From assembly GCF_900114535.1 (NCBI RefSeq), contig NZ_FOTK01000005.1:186001-250000 (forward strand): a stretch of 64,000 bases of DNA. The letters are read 5' to 3'. The notes under the pieces are model-generated. The model saw only the letters and a list, made by a program, of their open reading frames with translations. It had not been told where the DNA came from and did not search any database. The translations under genes and the position numbers were made by a program. The stretch is from Methylobacterium pseudosasicola. Lineage in GTDB: Bacteria > Pseudomonadota > Alphaproteobacteria > Rhizobiales > Beijerinckiaceae. The number at the start of each line of letters is the position of its first letter. Position 1 is the stretch's first letter. Shown in pieces: positions 1 through 9,448 of this stretch.

Positions 1-1023
1 GAAGTGCATCTGGAACAGGTTCCACTGGCGCCGGCCGACATCGGCACCAGTGATCAGCTCATGGATCGTCACCCAGAGCACGGCCGGGCGGCCGGGATCG
101 GGCGGGGTCAGGCCGCAGGCGGCGAGCGGGTTGTTCTGGTGGATCGACAGCCAGTCCCAGGTGGCACGCACGTCGAGCCAGCGGATCTGCGCGGCCCGCC
201 CGAAGCGCATCAGGCTGTCGCGAAATGTCCGGGCGGCCGGGTCGAGGCCAAGCCAGGGGATGACGCTGCCGATGCTCACGAACGAAACCGGCGTGCCGCG
301 GCTGCCGAAGCCCGGGTCGCGGGCGAGCACCTGGTCCAGCGCCTCGATGCCGAGGAAACTCGACGAGGAATGGCCGACCACCACCACCTCGTCGGCCTCG
401 CCCTCGGCGGCATGGATGCGTGCCGCGAAGGCGTCGAGCCGGGGGCCCATCTCGGGGGCCTCGCCCGCCGCGTAGGCATGGGTGAAGGCGGTGTCGTCCA
501 CGAGGTGCGGGACGTAGAGCGGCTTGCCGCGGGTCGCCCGCATCAGCAGGGCCAGGATCGCGTAGGCGAGGGGCGGCACCGCCAGCATGGCCCAGGGCTG
601 GAGCGCCGCCGGCGCCAGGGCGGCGAGCCCCCCCGCCACCCCGAGGCTGAGCAGGGCGAGGGCGATGTAGATGTAGTGGACGCAGAAGATGATTGTGGAG
701 AAGCGCCAGCCCTCCCGGCGCAGGTTCGCCATGTAGCCCGTCCGCCACAGCCGCCAGAGCAGGGCCGGGACGCCCCGGAGCCGGGTCCAGTCCGATTGCG
801 GAAAGCGGGCGCGGACGATGTCCTCCCAGCGCAGCAGAACGTAGCGGGTCGAGACCCCGCGCGACTCTGCAATCCAGGTGAGGTCGAGCCCGTCCGCCGA
901 GCGGACCGGCTCGCCGACCGTGATCGCGGCGCCCCGGCGCGCGGCGGTGAGCCGAGCCTCGCGGCGGAACAGGCCCCAGTAGGTCTCCGGATCACGCGGA
1001 TCGAAGCCCGGCATGTAGAACAC
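1..1023 (-). CDS. Membrane-associated alpha/beta-hydrolase-like protein, 3' end outside the window
   Basis: The frame is open from the left edge of the window to a GTG at 1021-1023. An ATG at 1012-1014 is the alternative start. The protein begins RVVFYMPGFDPRDPETYWG. A hydrophobic hairpin follows at about residues 120-170, suggesting two membrane segments. After it comes VVVVGHSSSSFLG, a nucleophile-elbow motif (GxSxS) typical of alpha/beta hydrolases. The end of the protein lies beyond base 1, so the catalytic Asp/His cannot be checked. Substrate is unknown. The gene is transcribed away from recQ and shares no operon visible here. Confidence 0.75.
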   Translation of the reverse strand, partial: MFYMPGFDPRDPETYWGLFRREARLTAARRGAAITVGEPVRSADGLDLTWIAESRGVSTRYVLLRWEDIVRARFPQSDWTRLRGVPALLWRLWRTGYMANLRREGWRFSTIIFCVHYIYIALALLSLGVAGGLAALAPAALQPWAMLAVPPLAYAILALLMRATRGKPLYVPHLVDDTAFTHAYAAGEAPEMGPRLDAFAARIHAAEGEADEVVVVGHSSSSFLGIEALDQVLARDPGFGSRGTPVSFVSIGSVIPWLGLDPAARTFRDSLMRFGRAAQIRWLDVRATWDWLSIHQNNPLAACGLTPPDPGRPAVLWVTIHELITGADVGRRQWNLFQMHF

Positions 1024-1225
1024 GACGCGCGAGGTCAGCCCCCGCGGCGCGGCGCCGTCCGGCTTCCCTGCGGCGTGCTGGGCTGGTGTGTCGGCAACGG
1101 GGGTGAGGGTCGAAATAACGGGTCCGATCGATTCGAGGTGACGGCTTGCCTACATGAAGCGGCCGGGCGCGCCGAGAGTGAAACTGCGTGAGGCTCGCGC
1201 TGGGCGGGCAGCCGAGGCGGCAGGC

Positions 1226-3067
1226 TCACGCCGCTGGCGGCTCGGCCAGAAACTCGCTGATCGCCGCTACGAACTTCTCGCCATAGGCCTCGCGCTTGCG
1301 CTCGCCGACCCCGTGGACCGCGCGCAGGGCCCAGAGGTCGACGGGCTTCTGACGCGCCATCTCGATCAGGGTCCGGTCGGGGAACACCATGAAGGCGGCG
1401 ATGCCCTCGGCCCGGGCCAGGGTGGCGCGCAGGCCGCGCAGGTGCTGGAACAGGGCCTCTTCGGTCTCGGAGAGGGCGATCTCGCCATCCTCCCGCGGCG
1501 CGGCGCGGCGGCGGTCGCGGGTTTCGGCCTTCGGCTCCGGGTCGGGGCGCAGCTTGACCGGCTCCCGGCCGAACAGGATCGCCTCGCCCTTCTCGGTCAT
1601 GGACAGGCCGCCATAGCCGTCGGCATTCTCGGCGATCGCCCCGGCGGCGAAGAGCTGGCGCAGGATCGCCCGCCAGGCGGCCACCGGCTTGTCGGCGCCG
1701 ACCCCGAAGGTCTTGAGGCTGGTATGGCCGTTGCGGCGGACCTGCTCGCTCTCCTTGCCGTGGACCACGTCGCAGATATAGGCCGCGCCGAAGCGCTGGC
1801 CGGTGCGCACGATCGCCGAGAGGATCTTCTGCGCCGCCACGGTCCCGTCCACCAGGGTGACGCCGCCGCGGCACAGGTCGCAGCGGCCGCAGGGCTCGCT
1901 CGCCTCGCCGAAATAACCGAGCAGCGACTGGCGCCGACAGGTGGCGCCCTCGCACAGGGAAATCATCGCCTCGAGCTTGCGCCGCTCGACCCGGCGGCGC
2001 TCGTCCGAGATCTCCTTCTCGTCGATCTGGCGGCGGCGGAGCGCCATGTCGTCGAGGCCGTAGAGGGTCAGCGTGTCGGCCGGCAGCCCGTCGCGGCCGG
2101 CGCGGCCGATCTCCTGGTAGTAGCCCTCGACGTTGTTGGGCATGTCGGCGTGGCAGACGAAGCGCACGTCGGGCTTGTTGATGCCCATGCCGAAGGCGAT
2201 CGTGGCGGTCATCACCACCCCGTCCTCCTGGAGGAACCGGTCCTGGTTGCGCATCCGCGTGCCCTGGTCGAGCCCGGCATGGTAGGGCAGGGCGTCGAAC
2301 CCGTCCTTCTTGAGGGTCTCGGCCAGTTGCTCGACGCGCTTGCGCGAGGAGCAGTAGATGATCCCGCTCTCCGCCCGGCGGTGCTTCAGGAACCGCTCGA
2401 TCTGGCGGGCCGGGTTGTCCTTGGGCTGGAAGGTCAGCCGGATGTTCGGCCGGTCGAACGAGTGGACGAAGATCTTCGGGCCGCGCCCCTGCGGGAACAG
2501 CCGCTCGGCGATCTCGGCCCGGGTCGCGGCATCGGCGGTGGCGGTCAGCGCCAGGGTCTGGATGTTGCCGAGCGCCTGCCGGGCCCGGGCGATCTCCCGA
2601 TATTCGGGGCGGAAATCGTGCCCCCATTGCGAGACGCAATGGGCCTCGTCCACCGCCAGCCGCCGGACCCCGACCCCGCGCAGGGCCTCGATGCAGCCCT
2701 CCATCAGGAGGCGCTCGGGGGAGACGAACAGGAGCCGCAATTCCCCGGACCGCAGGCTGCGCCAGGTCTCGCGCGACTCCGTCTCCCCCACGGTGGAGTT
2801 GAGGGTGGCGGCCTCGACGCCGACGCTGCGCATCTGCTGCACCTGGTCGTGCATCAGGGCGATCAGGGGCGAAACCACCACGGTCAGCCCGGAATCGATG
2901 AGCGCCGGCAGCTGGTAGGTCATCGACTTGCCCGAGCCGGTGGGCATCACGGCGAACACGTCTTCACCGTCCAGAACCGCCCCGATCACCTCGTCCTGCC
3001 CGGGACGGAAATCCTCGTACCCGAAGGTCTTCTTCAGCGCGGCGCGGGCCTCGTCGAGGCGGGTCAT
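1226..3067 (-). CDS. recQ: ATP-dependent DNA helicase RecQ
   Basis: 613 aa, normal RecQ length. This is a 3'-5' DNA helicase acting in recombination and stalled-fork repair. Walker A TGSGKS lies at residues 43-48 and the DEAH box at about 140-143, within [17 protein letters not shown], which includes the aromatic-rich loop. The arginine-finger region is [10 protein letters not shown] at about 319-328. Zinc-binding cysteines are near 377, 393, 396 and 399, followed by a winged helix and a C-terminal HRDC domain at about 515-605. All domains are intact. It is monocistronic, with about 200 bp on its 3' side before the hydrolase-like gene. Confidence 0.97.
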   Translation of the reverse strand: MTRLDEARAALKKTFGYEDFRPGQDEVIGAVLDGEDVFAVMPTGSGKSMTYQLPALIDSGLTVVVSPLIALMHDQVQQMRSVGVEAATLNSTVGETESRETWRSLRSGELRLLFVSPERLLMEGCIEALRGVGVRRLAVDEAHCVSQWGHDFRPEYREIARARQALGNIQTLALTATADAATRAEIAERLFPQGRGPKIFVHSFDRPNIRLTFQPKDNPARQIERFLKHRRAESGIIYCSSRKRVEQLAETLKKDGFDALPYHAGLDQGTRMRNQDRFLQEDGVVMTATIAFGMGINKPDVRFVCHADMPNNVEGYYQEIGRAGRDGLPADTLTLYGLDDMALRRRQIDEKEISDERRRVERRKLEAMISLCEGATCRRQSLLGYFGEASEPCGRCDLCRGGVTLVDGTVAAQKILSAIVRTGQRFGAAYICDVVHGKESEQVRRNGHTSLKTFGVGADKPVAAWRAILRQLFAAGAIAENADGYGGLSMTEKGEAILFGREPVKLRPDPEPKAETRDRRRAAPREDGEIALSETEEALFQHLRGLRATLARAEGIAAFMVFPDRTLIEMARQKPVDLWALRAVHGVGERKREAYGEKFVAAISEFLAEPPAA

Positions 3068-3153
3068 CGGGATCCTTGTTCGGGGTGGCGGCGCGCGGCT
3101 TGCGGCGCCCGTGTCGAGACACTAGCCTTTCGGATCTCTACACGTGGTCGGTC

Positions 3154-3390
3154 ATGCCGCTCAACATCCGCAGCGAAGAGGTGAACCAGCTTGCGGAGAA
3201 ACTGGCCTCGCGGGCCGGGGTGAGCAAGACCGAGGCGGTGCGGATCGCGCTCACGAACGAGTTGGAGCGGCAGGAGCCGCGAGTGCCCCTCGCCGAGCGG
3301 CTGAAGCCGCTGCTCGATGAGATCGCGGCAATGCCGCGCACCGGCCTGGAGGCCGACAAGGCGTTCTACGACAGCCTGAACGACGAGTGA
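3154..3390 (+). CDS. vapB: VapB-type antitoxin (Rv0623-like family)
   Basis: 78 aa. The ATG at 3154 gives MPLNIRSEEVNQLAEKLA, the usual N-terminus of the Rv0623-like antitoxin family; a longer upstream reading adds unrelated sequence. The N-terminal half (SKTEAVRIAL) resembles a short ribbon-helix-helix DNA-binding part, and the C-terminal half would wrap the toxin. Its stop overlaps the next ATG by one base, so the pair is translationally coupled. As for other VapB proteins, it should neutralise the PIN RNase and repress the operon. It lies divergent from recQ. Confidence 0.85.
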   Translation: MPLNIRSEEVNQLAEKLASRAGVSKTEAVRIALTNELERQEPRVPLAERLKPLLDEIAAMPRTGLEADKAFYDSLNDE

Positions 3391-3791
3391 TGTTCGTCGA
3401 CGCGTCCGCGATGGTCGCGATTCTGGCAGACGAGCCGGGGGCCGGGGATTTGATTCGCTGCCTCGACGCGGCGGAGATGCCGATCACATCGGTGTTGGCT
3501 GTGTTCGAGACCGCCACGGCCCTCACGCGAAAGCTCGCCCAGGACTTGGCCGCCTCGGAATCGCAGATCCTGCGCTTCCTCCTCACGAGCGGTATCCGCA
3601 TCGTCCCGATCGGCGCGCCGGAAAGCCACGAGGCTCTGACCGCCTACGCCCGCTTCGGCAAAGGCCGCCACCCGGCCCGACTGAATCTCGGCGACTGCTT
3701 CACCTATGCCTGCGCGCAGGTTCACGGCGTGCCGCTGCTGTTCGTGGGCGACGATTTTCCGCAGACGGATATCCGCTCCGCCCTGGCCTGA
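3390..3791 (+). CDS. vapC: VapC-type PIN-domain ribonuclease toxin
   Basis: 133 aa from the ATG at 3390 (a GTG one codon earlier is possible). PIN-domain acidic residues are in place: Asp in MFVDASA at the N-terminus, Glu in VFETATAL, Asp in LNLGDCFTYACA, and Asp in the C-terminal GDDFPQTDI. VapC toxins are Mg2+-dependent RNases that cleave tRNA or rRNA. The position directly behind the antitoxin gene, in TGATG arrangement, is the classical vapBC layout. The target cannot be read from sequence. Confidence 0.88.
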   Translation: MFVDASAMVAILADEPGAGDLIRCLDAAEMPITSVLAVFETATALTRKLAQDLAASESQILRFLLTSGIRIVPIGAPESHEALTAYARFGKGRHPARLNLGDCFTYACAQVHGVPLLFVGDDFPQTDIRSALA

Positions 3792-3859
3792 CGCCATTGG
3801 ACAGTGATGGGGCATCATCTGTTTCGCGAAAGCCAAAAACCCCCTTCCGGGATGACGCC

Positions 3860-4837
3860 TCAGCCCCCGTGGAACTCGGCCACGTGCTGCGCCACGATCG
3901 CGTCGAAGGAGGCGTCCGCCCGGAAGCCGAGTGCGAGGGCTGCCTCCGGCTCGAACGCCTCGGGCCAGGAGGAAACGATCCGGGCGATGGTCGCGTCCGG
4001 CTCGCGCCGGATCAGCGCCACGGCCGTGTCGCCGGCCACGCGGCGCAGGGCTTCGATCTCCTCGGCCACGGTGGCCGAGACGCCCGGCATAGTCAGGCTG
4101 ATTCGGGGACCGATCGCCGCGAGGTCGAGCCCGGCCGCGTGGATCAAAAAACTCACCGCGGCGGCGGGGCTCGCGAACCAGTGGCGCACTGTGTCGGGCA
4201 CCGGCAGGATCGCTGGCTGGCCGGCCAGCGGCTCGCGGATGATCCCGGAGAAGAAGCCCGAGGCCGCCTTGTTGGGCTTGCCCGGACGCACGCAGATCGT
4301 CGGCAGGCGCAGGCCGATCCCGTCGAGGAAGCCGCGCCGCGCATAGTCGGCGAGCATCAGCTCGCCCATGGCCTTCTGGACGCCGTACGAGGAGGCCGGG
4401 CGCAGGATGAAGTCGTCCGGGATCACCTTCGGGAAGGGCGGCCCGAACACGGCCAGCGATGAGGTGAAGACCAGTTTCGGCCGGTAGCCGTCCGCGGCGT
4501 TGGCCCGGCGGATCGCGTCGAGCAGCAGCCGCGTGCCGTCGAGGTTCACCCGGTAGCCCAGCTCCAGATTGGCCTCGGCCTCGCCCGAGACCACAGCGGC
4601 GAGGTGGAAGATCACCCCCGGGCGCTCGGAGATGGCGGAATCGGCGGCCCCGGGGGCGGTGAGGTCCGCGGCCTCGGCCTTCACCGGGCCGGAGAAGCCG
4701 ACAGGGGCCGTGGGCGGCACGACATCGAGCAGAGTGAGGGCGGTGAGCGGCGCGCCGCCGACCGTGCCGTCCGCGACCAGGGCCTCGACGAGGCGGCGGC
4801 CGATCATGCCGGCGGCGCCGAGAATCAGAGCGTGCAT
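3860..4837 (-). CDS. denD: D-erythronate dehydrogenase (extended SDR)
   Basis: 325 aa NAD-dependent epimerase/dehydratase-fold protein. The dinucleotide motif GAAGMIG is at residues 7-13, the catalytic Ser is in FTSSLAVFG at about 126, and Tyr151/Lys155 are in SYGVQKAMGEL. Family members in this gene context (DenD) oxidise D-erythronate to 2-oxo-tetronate. It is the last gene of the minus-strand run MFS-ltnD-otnI-otnK-denD, 27 bp after otnK. That context is the main reason for preferring DenD over a generic sugar epimerase. Confidence 0.88.
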   Translation of the reverse strand: MHALILGAAGMIGRRLVEALVADGTVGGAPLTALTLLDVVPPTAPVGFSGPVKAEAADLTAPGAADSAISERPGVIFHLAAVVSGEAEANLELGYRVNLDGTRLLLDAIRRANAADGYRPKLVFTSSLAVFGPPFPKVIPDDFILRPASSYGVQKAMGELMLADYARRGFLDGIGLRLPTICVRPGKPNKAASGFFSGIIREPLAGQPAILPVPDTVRHWFASPAAAVSFLIHAAGLDLAAIGPRISLTMPGVSATVAEEIEALRRVAGDTAVALIRREPDATIARIVSSWPEAFEPEAALALGFRADASFDAIVAQHVAEFHGG

Positions 4838-4864
4838 GGAAGACCTCTCATCTGCTGGCGGCGG

Positions 4865-6139
4865 TCAGGCCATCATGTCCAAGGCGCGCCCGAAAAAGTC
4901 CGGGCCGCCGAAATTGCCGGATTTCAAGGCGAGCAGCATCGGCTCGGGCCGCCCGGCACTGCGCAGGATCGGCACGCCGGCGGCGATCTCGGGGCCGAGC
5001 AGGAACGCCCGCAGCCCCAGCCGGTCGACCACGGCCCCAGAAGTCTCGCCTCCGGCAACCACGAGCCGGCGCACGCCGCGGGCGACCAGCCCTTCGGCGA
5101 TGGCCGCCAAAGCGGTCTCGATGGCGTGGCCGACCGCGTCGACCCCGTGCTGGGCCTGGAGGGCCCGGACCGCCTCGGGATTCGCCGAAGAGGCGATCAG
5201 CACCGGGCCGGCGGTCAGGCGCTCGTCGGCGAAGGCCAGAGCCTCCCCCACCGCGTCGGCACCGGCGAGCAGGGCCGCGGTGTCGAGGCGCAGCACCGGC
5301 ATCTGCGCCTCCGCGGCGGCGATCTGCTGGAGGGTCGCCTGCGAGCAGCTGCCGGCGAGGCAGGCGGCGGCGCCGCCCACCGGCTCGCCCATGGCCGCGC
5401 CGGCCGCATCGCGGGTGCCGCGCCCGTCGGCGACGAGGGCGCGGGCGAGGCCGAGTCCCAGCCCCGAGGCGCCCACCGAGAACTTTTTGGTAACGATCGC
5501 CCGGCCGAGGGTTTCGAGGTCGGCGTCGAAGATCGCGTCGGCGATCGCCGCCTGCTTGCCCTCTTCCGCCAGGGCGTCGAGCCGGGCGGCCACCGCCTCG
5601 GCGCCCCGCGCCACCGTGGCGGTGTCGATGAGCCCGACAGCACCCGTGCTCTGGCGCGCCAGCACGCGCACCAAGTTGGCGTCGCGCATCGGGTTGAGCG
5701 GATGGTCTTTCAGCGGGCTCTCGTTCAACGGCACCGCGCCGACGAACAGGTTGCCCTGGTAGACGCTGCGGCCCGTCTCCGGGAAGGCGGGGGTGACGAG
5801 GGCAATGGGCTCGCCGGCCGCCTCGCGCAGGGCGTCCATCACCGGGCCGATATTGCCGGCGTCCGTGGAATCGAAGGTCGAGCAGACCTTGAACATCACG
5901 TGGGCCGCGCCCCGGGCCCGCAGCCAGCGTTCCGCCTCGCGGGACCGCGCCACGGCCTCGTCGGCCGGGATCGAGCGGCTCTTGAGCGCCACCACCACCG
6001 CGTCGGCCTCCGGCAGGGCGCGGTCATCCTCCGGCACGCCGATGGTCTGGATCGTGCGCAGGCCCGCCTTGGTCAGGGTGTTGGCGAGGTCCGAGGCGCC
6101 CGTGTAATCGTCGGCGACGCATCCCAGCGCGAGGCTCAT
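4865..6139 (-). CDS. otnK: 3-oxo-tetronate 4-kinase (DUF1537 family)
   Basis: 424 aa, full length for the four-carbon acid-sugar kinase family. The N-terminal substrate domain starts LGCVADDYTGASDLANTL. The C-terminal nucleotide-binding domain carries VVAGGETSGAVVDRLG. The known reaction is ATP-dependent phosphorylation of 3-oxo-tetronate to the 4-phosphate. Its ATG overlaps the otnI stop as ATGA, so the two are translationally coupled. Neighbouring otnI, otnC, ltnD and denD supply every other step to dihydroxyacetone phosphate. Confidence 0.93.
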   Translation of the reverse strand: MSLALGCVADDYTGASDLANTLTKAGLRTIQTIGVPEDDRALPEADAVVVALKSRSIPADEAVARSREAERWLRARGAAHVMFKVCSTFDSTDAGNIGPVMDALREAAGEPIALVTPAFPETGRSVYQGNLFVGAVPLNESPLKDHPLNPMRDANLVRVLARQSTGAVGLIDTATVARGAEAVAARLDALAEEGKQAAIADAIFDADLETLGRAIVTKKFSVGASGLGLGLARALVADGRGTRDAAGAAMGEPVGGAAACLAGSCSQATLQQIAAAEAQMPVLRLDTAALLAGADAVGEALAFADERLTAGPVLIASSANPEAVRALQAQHGVDAVGHAIETALAAIAEGLVARGVRRLVVAGGETSGAVVDRLGLRAFLLGPEIAAGVPILRSAGRPEPMLLALKSGNFGGPDFFGRALDMMA

Positions 6140-6918
6140 CGGGCTCTCCCTTGATAGGCGGCGAGCCAGCCGAGGCCGGCCACGGTGTCGGCGGCCGGGA
6201 TGTACTCGCAGCCGACGAAGCCGGCGTAGCCGAGCCGGTCCAGCTCGTCGAACAGGAACGCGTCGTTCATCTCGCCGGTGCCGGGCTCGTGCCGCTCGGG
6301 CACGCTCGCGGTCTGGACATGGCCGACGATCGGCATCAGCGCACGCAGCCGCATGGTCACGTCACCGTGCAGGATCTGGCAATGGTAGAGGTCGAACTGC
6401 AGCTTCAGGTTCGGCAGCGCCAACTCGCGGATCAGGTCCGCCGCCCGGCCGAAATCGTTCAGGAAATAGCCCGGCATGTTACGGCCGTTGATCGGCTCGA
6501 GCACGAGGTCGAGGCCGGCCGCGCCCAGGCGCTCCGCCGTCCAGGCCACCGCCCGGCGATAGGCCTCGGCGGCTTTGGCGTCATCGTGCGGGGCGAGCCC
6601 CGCCATGAGGTGCAGCCGGGCGACGCCGGTCGCCTCGGCGTAGCGGAGCGCCGTGTCGACCCCCGCCTTCAGCTCATCCAACCGTTCAGGAAACGCCGCC
6701 AAGCCGCGCTCGCCTTTGGCGAAATCCCCCGGCGGCAGGTTGAACAGGGCCTGGGTCAGGCCGTTCGCGCGAAGCCGCTCGGCGATGGCCTCGGGCGGAT
6801 GCTCGTAAGGGAACAGGAACTCGACGGCGTCGAACCCGGCCCGCGCCGCCGCGTCGAAGCGGTCGAGGAACGGCACCTCGTTGAACATCAGGCTGAGATT
6901 GGCGGCAAAGCGCGGCAT
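6136..6918 (-). CDS. otnI: 2-oxo-tetronate isomerase (hydroxypyruvate isomerase-like TIM barrel)
   Basis: 260 aa, starting MPRFAANLSLMFNEVPFLDR from the ATG at 6918; a longer open frame upstream is non-coding. It is an AP-endonuclease-2-like TIM barrel. Metal-site residues appear in LVLEPINGRNMPG, LQFDLYHCQILHGD and GCEYIPAADT. OtnI converts 2-oxo- to 3-oxo-tetronate. A 14-bp gap separates it from ltnD upstream, and ATGA coupling joins it to otnK downstream. Confidence 0.92.
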   Translation of the reverse strand: MPRFAANLSLMFNEVPFLDRFDAAARAGFDAVEFLFPYEHPPEAIAERLRANGLTQALFNLPPGDFAKGERGLAAFPERLDELKAGVDTALRYAEATGVARLHLMAGLAPHDDAKAAEAYRRAVAWTAERLGAAGLDLVLEPINGRNMPGYFLNDFGRAADLIRELALPNLKLQFDLYHCQILHGDVTMRLRALMPIVGHVQTASVPERHEPGTGEMNDAFLFDELDRLGYAGFVGCEYIPAADTVAGLGWLAAYQGRAR

Positions 6919-6932
6919 TTTTTTCGGACTCC

Positions 6933-7847
6933 CTAGGCCTGACCGGGCAGCTTCGCGCCCGAGACCTGCGCGTAGAGCCGCGCCACGGACGCGTCGTCGT
7001 CCCGGCCCATGCCGGCGCCGGACGCCATCAGGAACATCTGGAGCGCCGCAGCGGCCACCGGCACCGGATATTTCTCCGCCCGGGCCATGTCCTGCACGAT
7101 GCCGAGATCCTTGACGAAAATGTCGACCGCGCTCTTCGGCGCATAGTCGGCGTCGAGGATGTGGGGCACCCGGTTCTCGAACATCCAGGAATTGCCGGCC
7201 GACTTGGTGATCACCTCGTAGACGCGGGCCAGGTCGAGGCCCTGCTTGGCGGCAAAGCTCATCGCCTCGCAGGCGGCGGCGATGTGGACCCCGGCGAGCA
7301 GCTGGTTGATCATCTTGAAGGCCGCGCCCTGGCCGGCTTCGTCGCCGAGCTCGTAGAGCGTGCCGGCCATGGCATCGAGGGCGGGCCGGGCCTTGGCGAA
7401 GGCGGCGGGCGAGCCCGAGGCCAGGAAGGTCAGGCCGCCATCCGCCGCCCGGGCGGCGCCGCCGCTCATCGGGGCGTCGAGATAGTGCCGGCCGGTGGCC
7501 TCGAGCCGCGCCGCCAGAGCCCGGGCGACGGCCGGATCCATGGTCGCCGACGAGACGAACACGGCACCCTCCGGCATCGTTACGGCGGCGCCGTGTTCGC
7601 CGAACAGCACCGCCTCGGTCTGGGCGGCGTTGACCACCACGCTCACCACCACGTCGGCGCCGCTGGCGGCCTCCGCGGGATGGGCCGCCGCGGTCCCGCC
7701 CGCCGCCTGGAAGCGGGCGACGGCCTCCGGGTTCACGTCGCAGGCGGCGACGGAGAAGCCGGCCCGCAGGAGCGAGCCCGCCATGCCGGAGCCCATGGAG
7801 CCGAGGCCGATCACCGCGGCGCGGCCTGTCTGCGGGGTGGTGGCCAT
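6933..7847 (-). CDS. ltnD: L-threonate dehydrogenase (beta-hydroxyacid dehydrogenase family)
   Basis: 304 aa. Rossmann motif GLGSMGSGMA lies at residues 14-23. The substrate motif DAPMSGGAARAADGGLTF and the catalytic-Lys region AAFKMINQLLAG are both present. LtnD oxidises L-threonate to 2-oxo-tetronate with NAD+. It sits upstream of otnI in the same orientation, 93 bp after the transporter gene. The cluster therefore carries entry enzymes for two substrates, L-threonate (LtnD) and D-erythronate (DenD). Confidence 0.92.
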   Translation of the reverse strand: MATTPQTGRAAVIGLGSMGSGMAGSLLRAGFSVAACDVNPEAVARFQAAGGTAAAHPAEAASGADVVVSVVVNAAQTEAVLFGEHGAAVTMPEGAVFVSSATMDPAVARALAARLEATGRHYLDAPMSGGAARAADGGLTFLASGSPAAFAKARPALDAMAGTLYELGDEAGQGAAFKMINQLLAGVHIAAACEAMSFAAKQGLDLARVYEVITKSAGNSWMFENRVPHILDADYAPKSAVDIFVKDLGIVQDMARAEKYPVPVAAAALQMFLMASGAGMGRDDDASVARLYAQVSGAKLPGQA

Positions 7848-7909
7848 CGGGTTGGGTCCTGCTCTTGATGACGGAACACGTGGGGCGACGTCGCTCAGCG
7901 AAGCGCGCT

Positions 7910-7932
7910 CTCCTCCCCCTTGTGGGGAGGGG
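7910..7932. repeat. Short hairpin, half copy of the CCTCCCC..GGGGAGG repeat
   Basis: CCTCCCC (7912-7918) pairs with GGGGAGG (7924-7930) across a 5-nt loop. It looks like one arm of the longer inverted elements at 23355, 34811 and 40582. It sits between the transporter gene and ltnD, where it could stabilise or partly terminate the transcript. Confidence 0.6.
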
Positions 7933-7940
7933 AAAAAACC

Positions 7941-9260
7941 TCAGCGGTTGACCATCTTGGCCGGGGTGACGAACACGCAGGCCGAGCCGACCACCAGCAT
8001 CACCGCCAGCGCGTACATGCCGGCCGCGGTGCTGCCGGTCGCGTCGCGCAGCGCGCCGATCACGTAGGGGCTGACGAAGCCCGCGAGGTTCCCCACCGAG
8101 TTGATCAGCGCGATGCCGGCCGCAGCACCCGCGCCGCTCAGGAAGGCGGTGGGCAGAGACCAGAACAGGGGCGAGCAGGTCAGCACGCCGGCCGCCGCCA
8201 CCGAGAGCGCCGCCACGGCGATCGTGGTCGAGCCAGCCGTCGCCGAGACCACGAAGCCGACGGCGCCGACGAGCGCCGGGATGATCAGGTGCCAGCGGCG
8301 CTCGCGCATCCGGTCGGCGCTCAGGCCCAGCAGGACCATCACGATAGCCGCGCACAGGAACGGGATCGCGCTGATCAGGCCGATATTGAGGTTGCCCTGC
8401 ACGCCGGACGCCTTGACGATCGTCGGCAGCCAGAAGGTCAGGCCGTACTGGCCGGTGACGAAGGCGAAGTAGATCAGGCTCATGAACCACACGCGGCCGT
8501 TGCGGAACACGGTGGCGATGGAGTGGGGGCTCGATTCCTTGCCGTGGTTGTCGGCGGCGATGTCGCGCTCGAGGACCTGCTTCTCGGCGTCGGTCAACCA
8601 CTTGGCCTCGGAGGGACGGTTGTCGAGGTAGAGGAACACCGCGACGCCGATCAGCACCGCCGGCACGGCCTCGATCAGGAACATCCACTGCCAGCCGGAG
8701 AGGCCCTGGGCACCGTTGAACGCGTCCATGATCCAGCCGGAGAGCGGGTTGCCGAAGATGCCGGAGATCGGGATCGCGGCCATGAACACCGCGATCACCT
8801 TGGCCCGGCGATGGGCCGGGAACCACTGCGTCGTGTACAGGATCACGCCCGGGTAGAAGCCGGCCTCGGCGAGACCCAGCAGGAAGCGCATCCCGTAGAA
8901 GGTCCATTCCGAGTTCACGAACAGGAAGGCGCCGGAGATCACCCCCCAGGTGATCATGATCCGGGCGATCCAGACCCGGGCGCCGACCCGGTGCAGGATC
9001 ACGTTCGACGGCACCTCGAAGAGGAAGTAGCCCAGAAAGAAAATGCCGGCGCCGAGGCCGTAGACCGTCTCGGAGAATTTCAGCTCCTGGGACATCTGGA
9101 GCTTGGCGAAGCCGACATTCACCCGGTCAAGATACGCCACCACGTAGCAGAGCATCAGGAACGGCACGAGGCGCCAGAACACCTTCGCGTAGGTCCGGTC
9201 GGTGAAGGATTTCTCCTCCGCGAGGGCAGCGCCCCGCAGCGGGGCGGCTTGAACCGACAT
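7941..9260 (-). CDS. MFS transporter, anion:cation symporter family, probably for tetronates
   Basis: 439 aa with about 12 predicted transmembrane segments. The N-terminal signature YLDRVNVGFAKLQM and the loop motif around LLGLAEAGFYPGV are typical of the ACS family (GudP, NicT and tartrate transporters), which import organic anions with H+. It is the first gene behind the operator-bearing promoter at 9342-9370 and lies upstream of the tetronate catabolic genes. L-threonate or D-erythronate is therefore the likely cargo, although family resemblance alone does not fix the substrate. Confidence 0.88.
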   Translation of the reverse strand: MSVQAAPLRGAALAEEKSFTDRTYAKVFWRLVPFLMLCYVVAYLDRVNVGFAKLQMSQELKFSETVYGLGAGIFFLGYFLFEVPSNVILHRVGARVWIARIMITWGVISGAFLFVNSEWTFYGMRFLLGLAEAGFYPGVILYTTQWFPAHRRAKVIAVFMAAIPISGIFGNPLSGWIMDAFNGAQGLSGWQWMFLIEAVPAVLIGVAVFLYLDNRPSEAKWLTDAEKQVLERDIAADNHGKESSPHSIATVFRNGRVWFMSLIYFAFVTGQYGLTFWLPTIVKASGVQGNLNIGLISAIPFLCAAIVMVLLGLSADRMRERRWHLIIPALVGAVGFVVSATAGSTTIAVAALSVAAAGVLTCSPLFWSLPTAFLSGAGAAAGIALINSVGNLAGFVSPYVIGALRDATGSTAAGMYALAVMLVVGSACVFVTPAKMVNR

Positions 9261-9341
9261 CGGCGTTCTCCCTGGTCCACATCGCGCCGGAGCGCGGGCG
9301 GATACTGATCTTCACCGCTCGTTCCGGCGGTGCTGGCGGGG

Positions 9342-9370
9342 GCTGTAGCGGCTTTTGGCAGCGCTGCCAA
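9342..9370 (-). promoter_or_regulatory. Tetronate operon promoter with overlapping LacI-type operator
   Basis: The perfect 16-bp palindrome TTGGCAGCGCTGCCAA at 9355-9370 has the central CG typical of LacI/PurR-family operators. Read on the minus strand, its left half forms a -35 box (TTGGCA). Exactly 17 bp later is TACAGC as a -10 box, leading toward the transporter gene about 80 bp downstream. A repressor bound here would cover the -35. The divergent gene at 9619 encodes a LacI-type protein, the obvious candidate to bind. Confidence 0.65.
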
Positions 9371-9448
9371 TCCGGTTGTGCGGAATAATGCAGGACGCTA
9401 TGTCGGGACATAAGGCGCCGCCGAACGCGAGACCTGCATCCGATCGAA

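Noticed and set aside
1154..3184. 676-codon open frame on the plus strand
   Set aside because: It is antisense to recQ, whose protein has every RecQ domain. The plus-strand translation has a His/Gly/Ala/Arg-rich composition with no motif.
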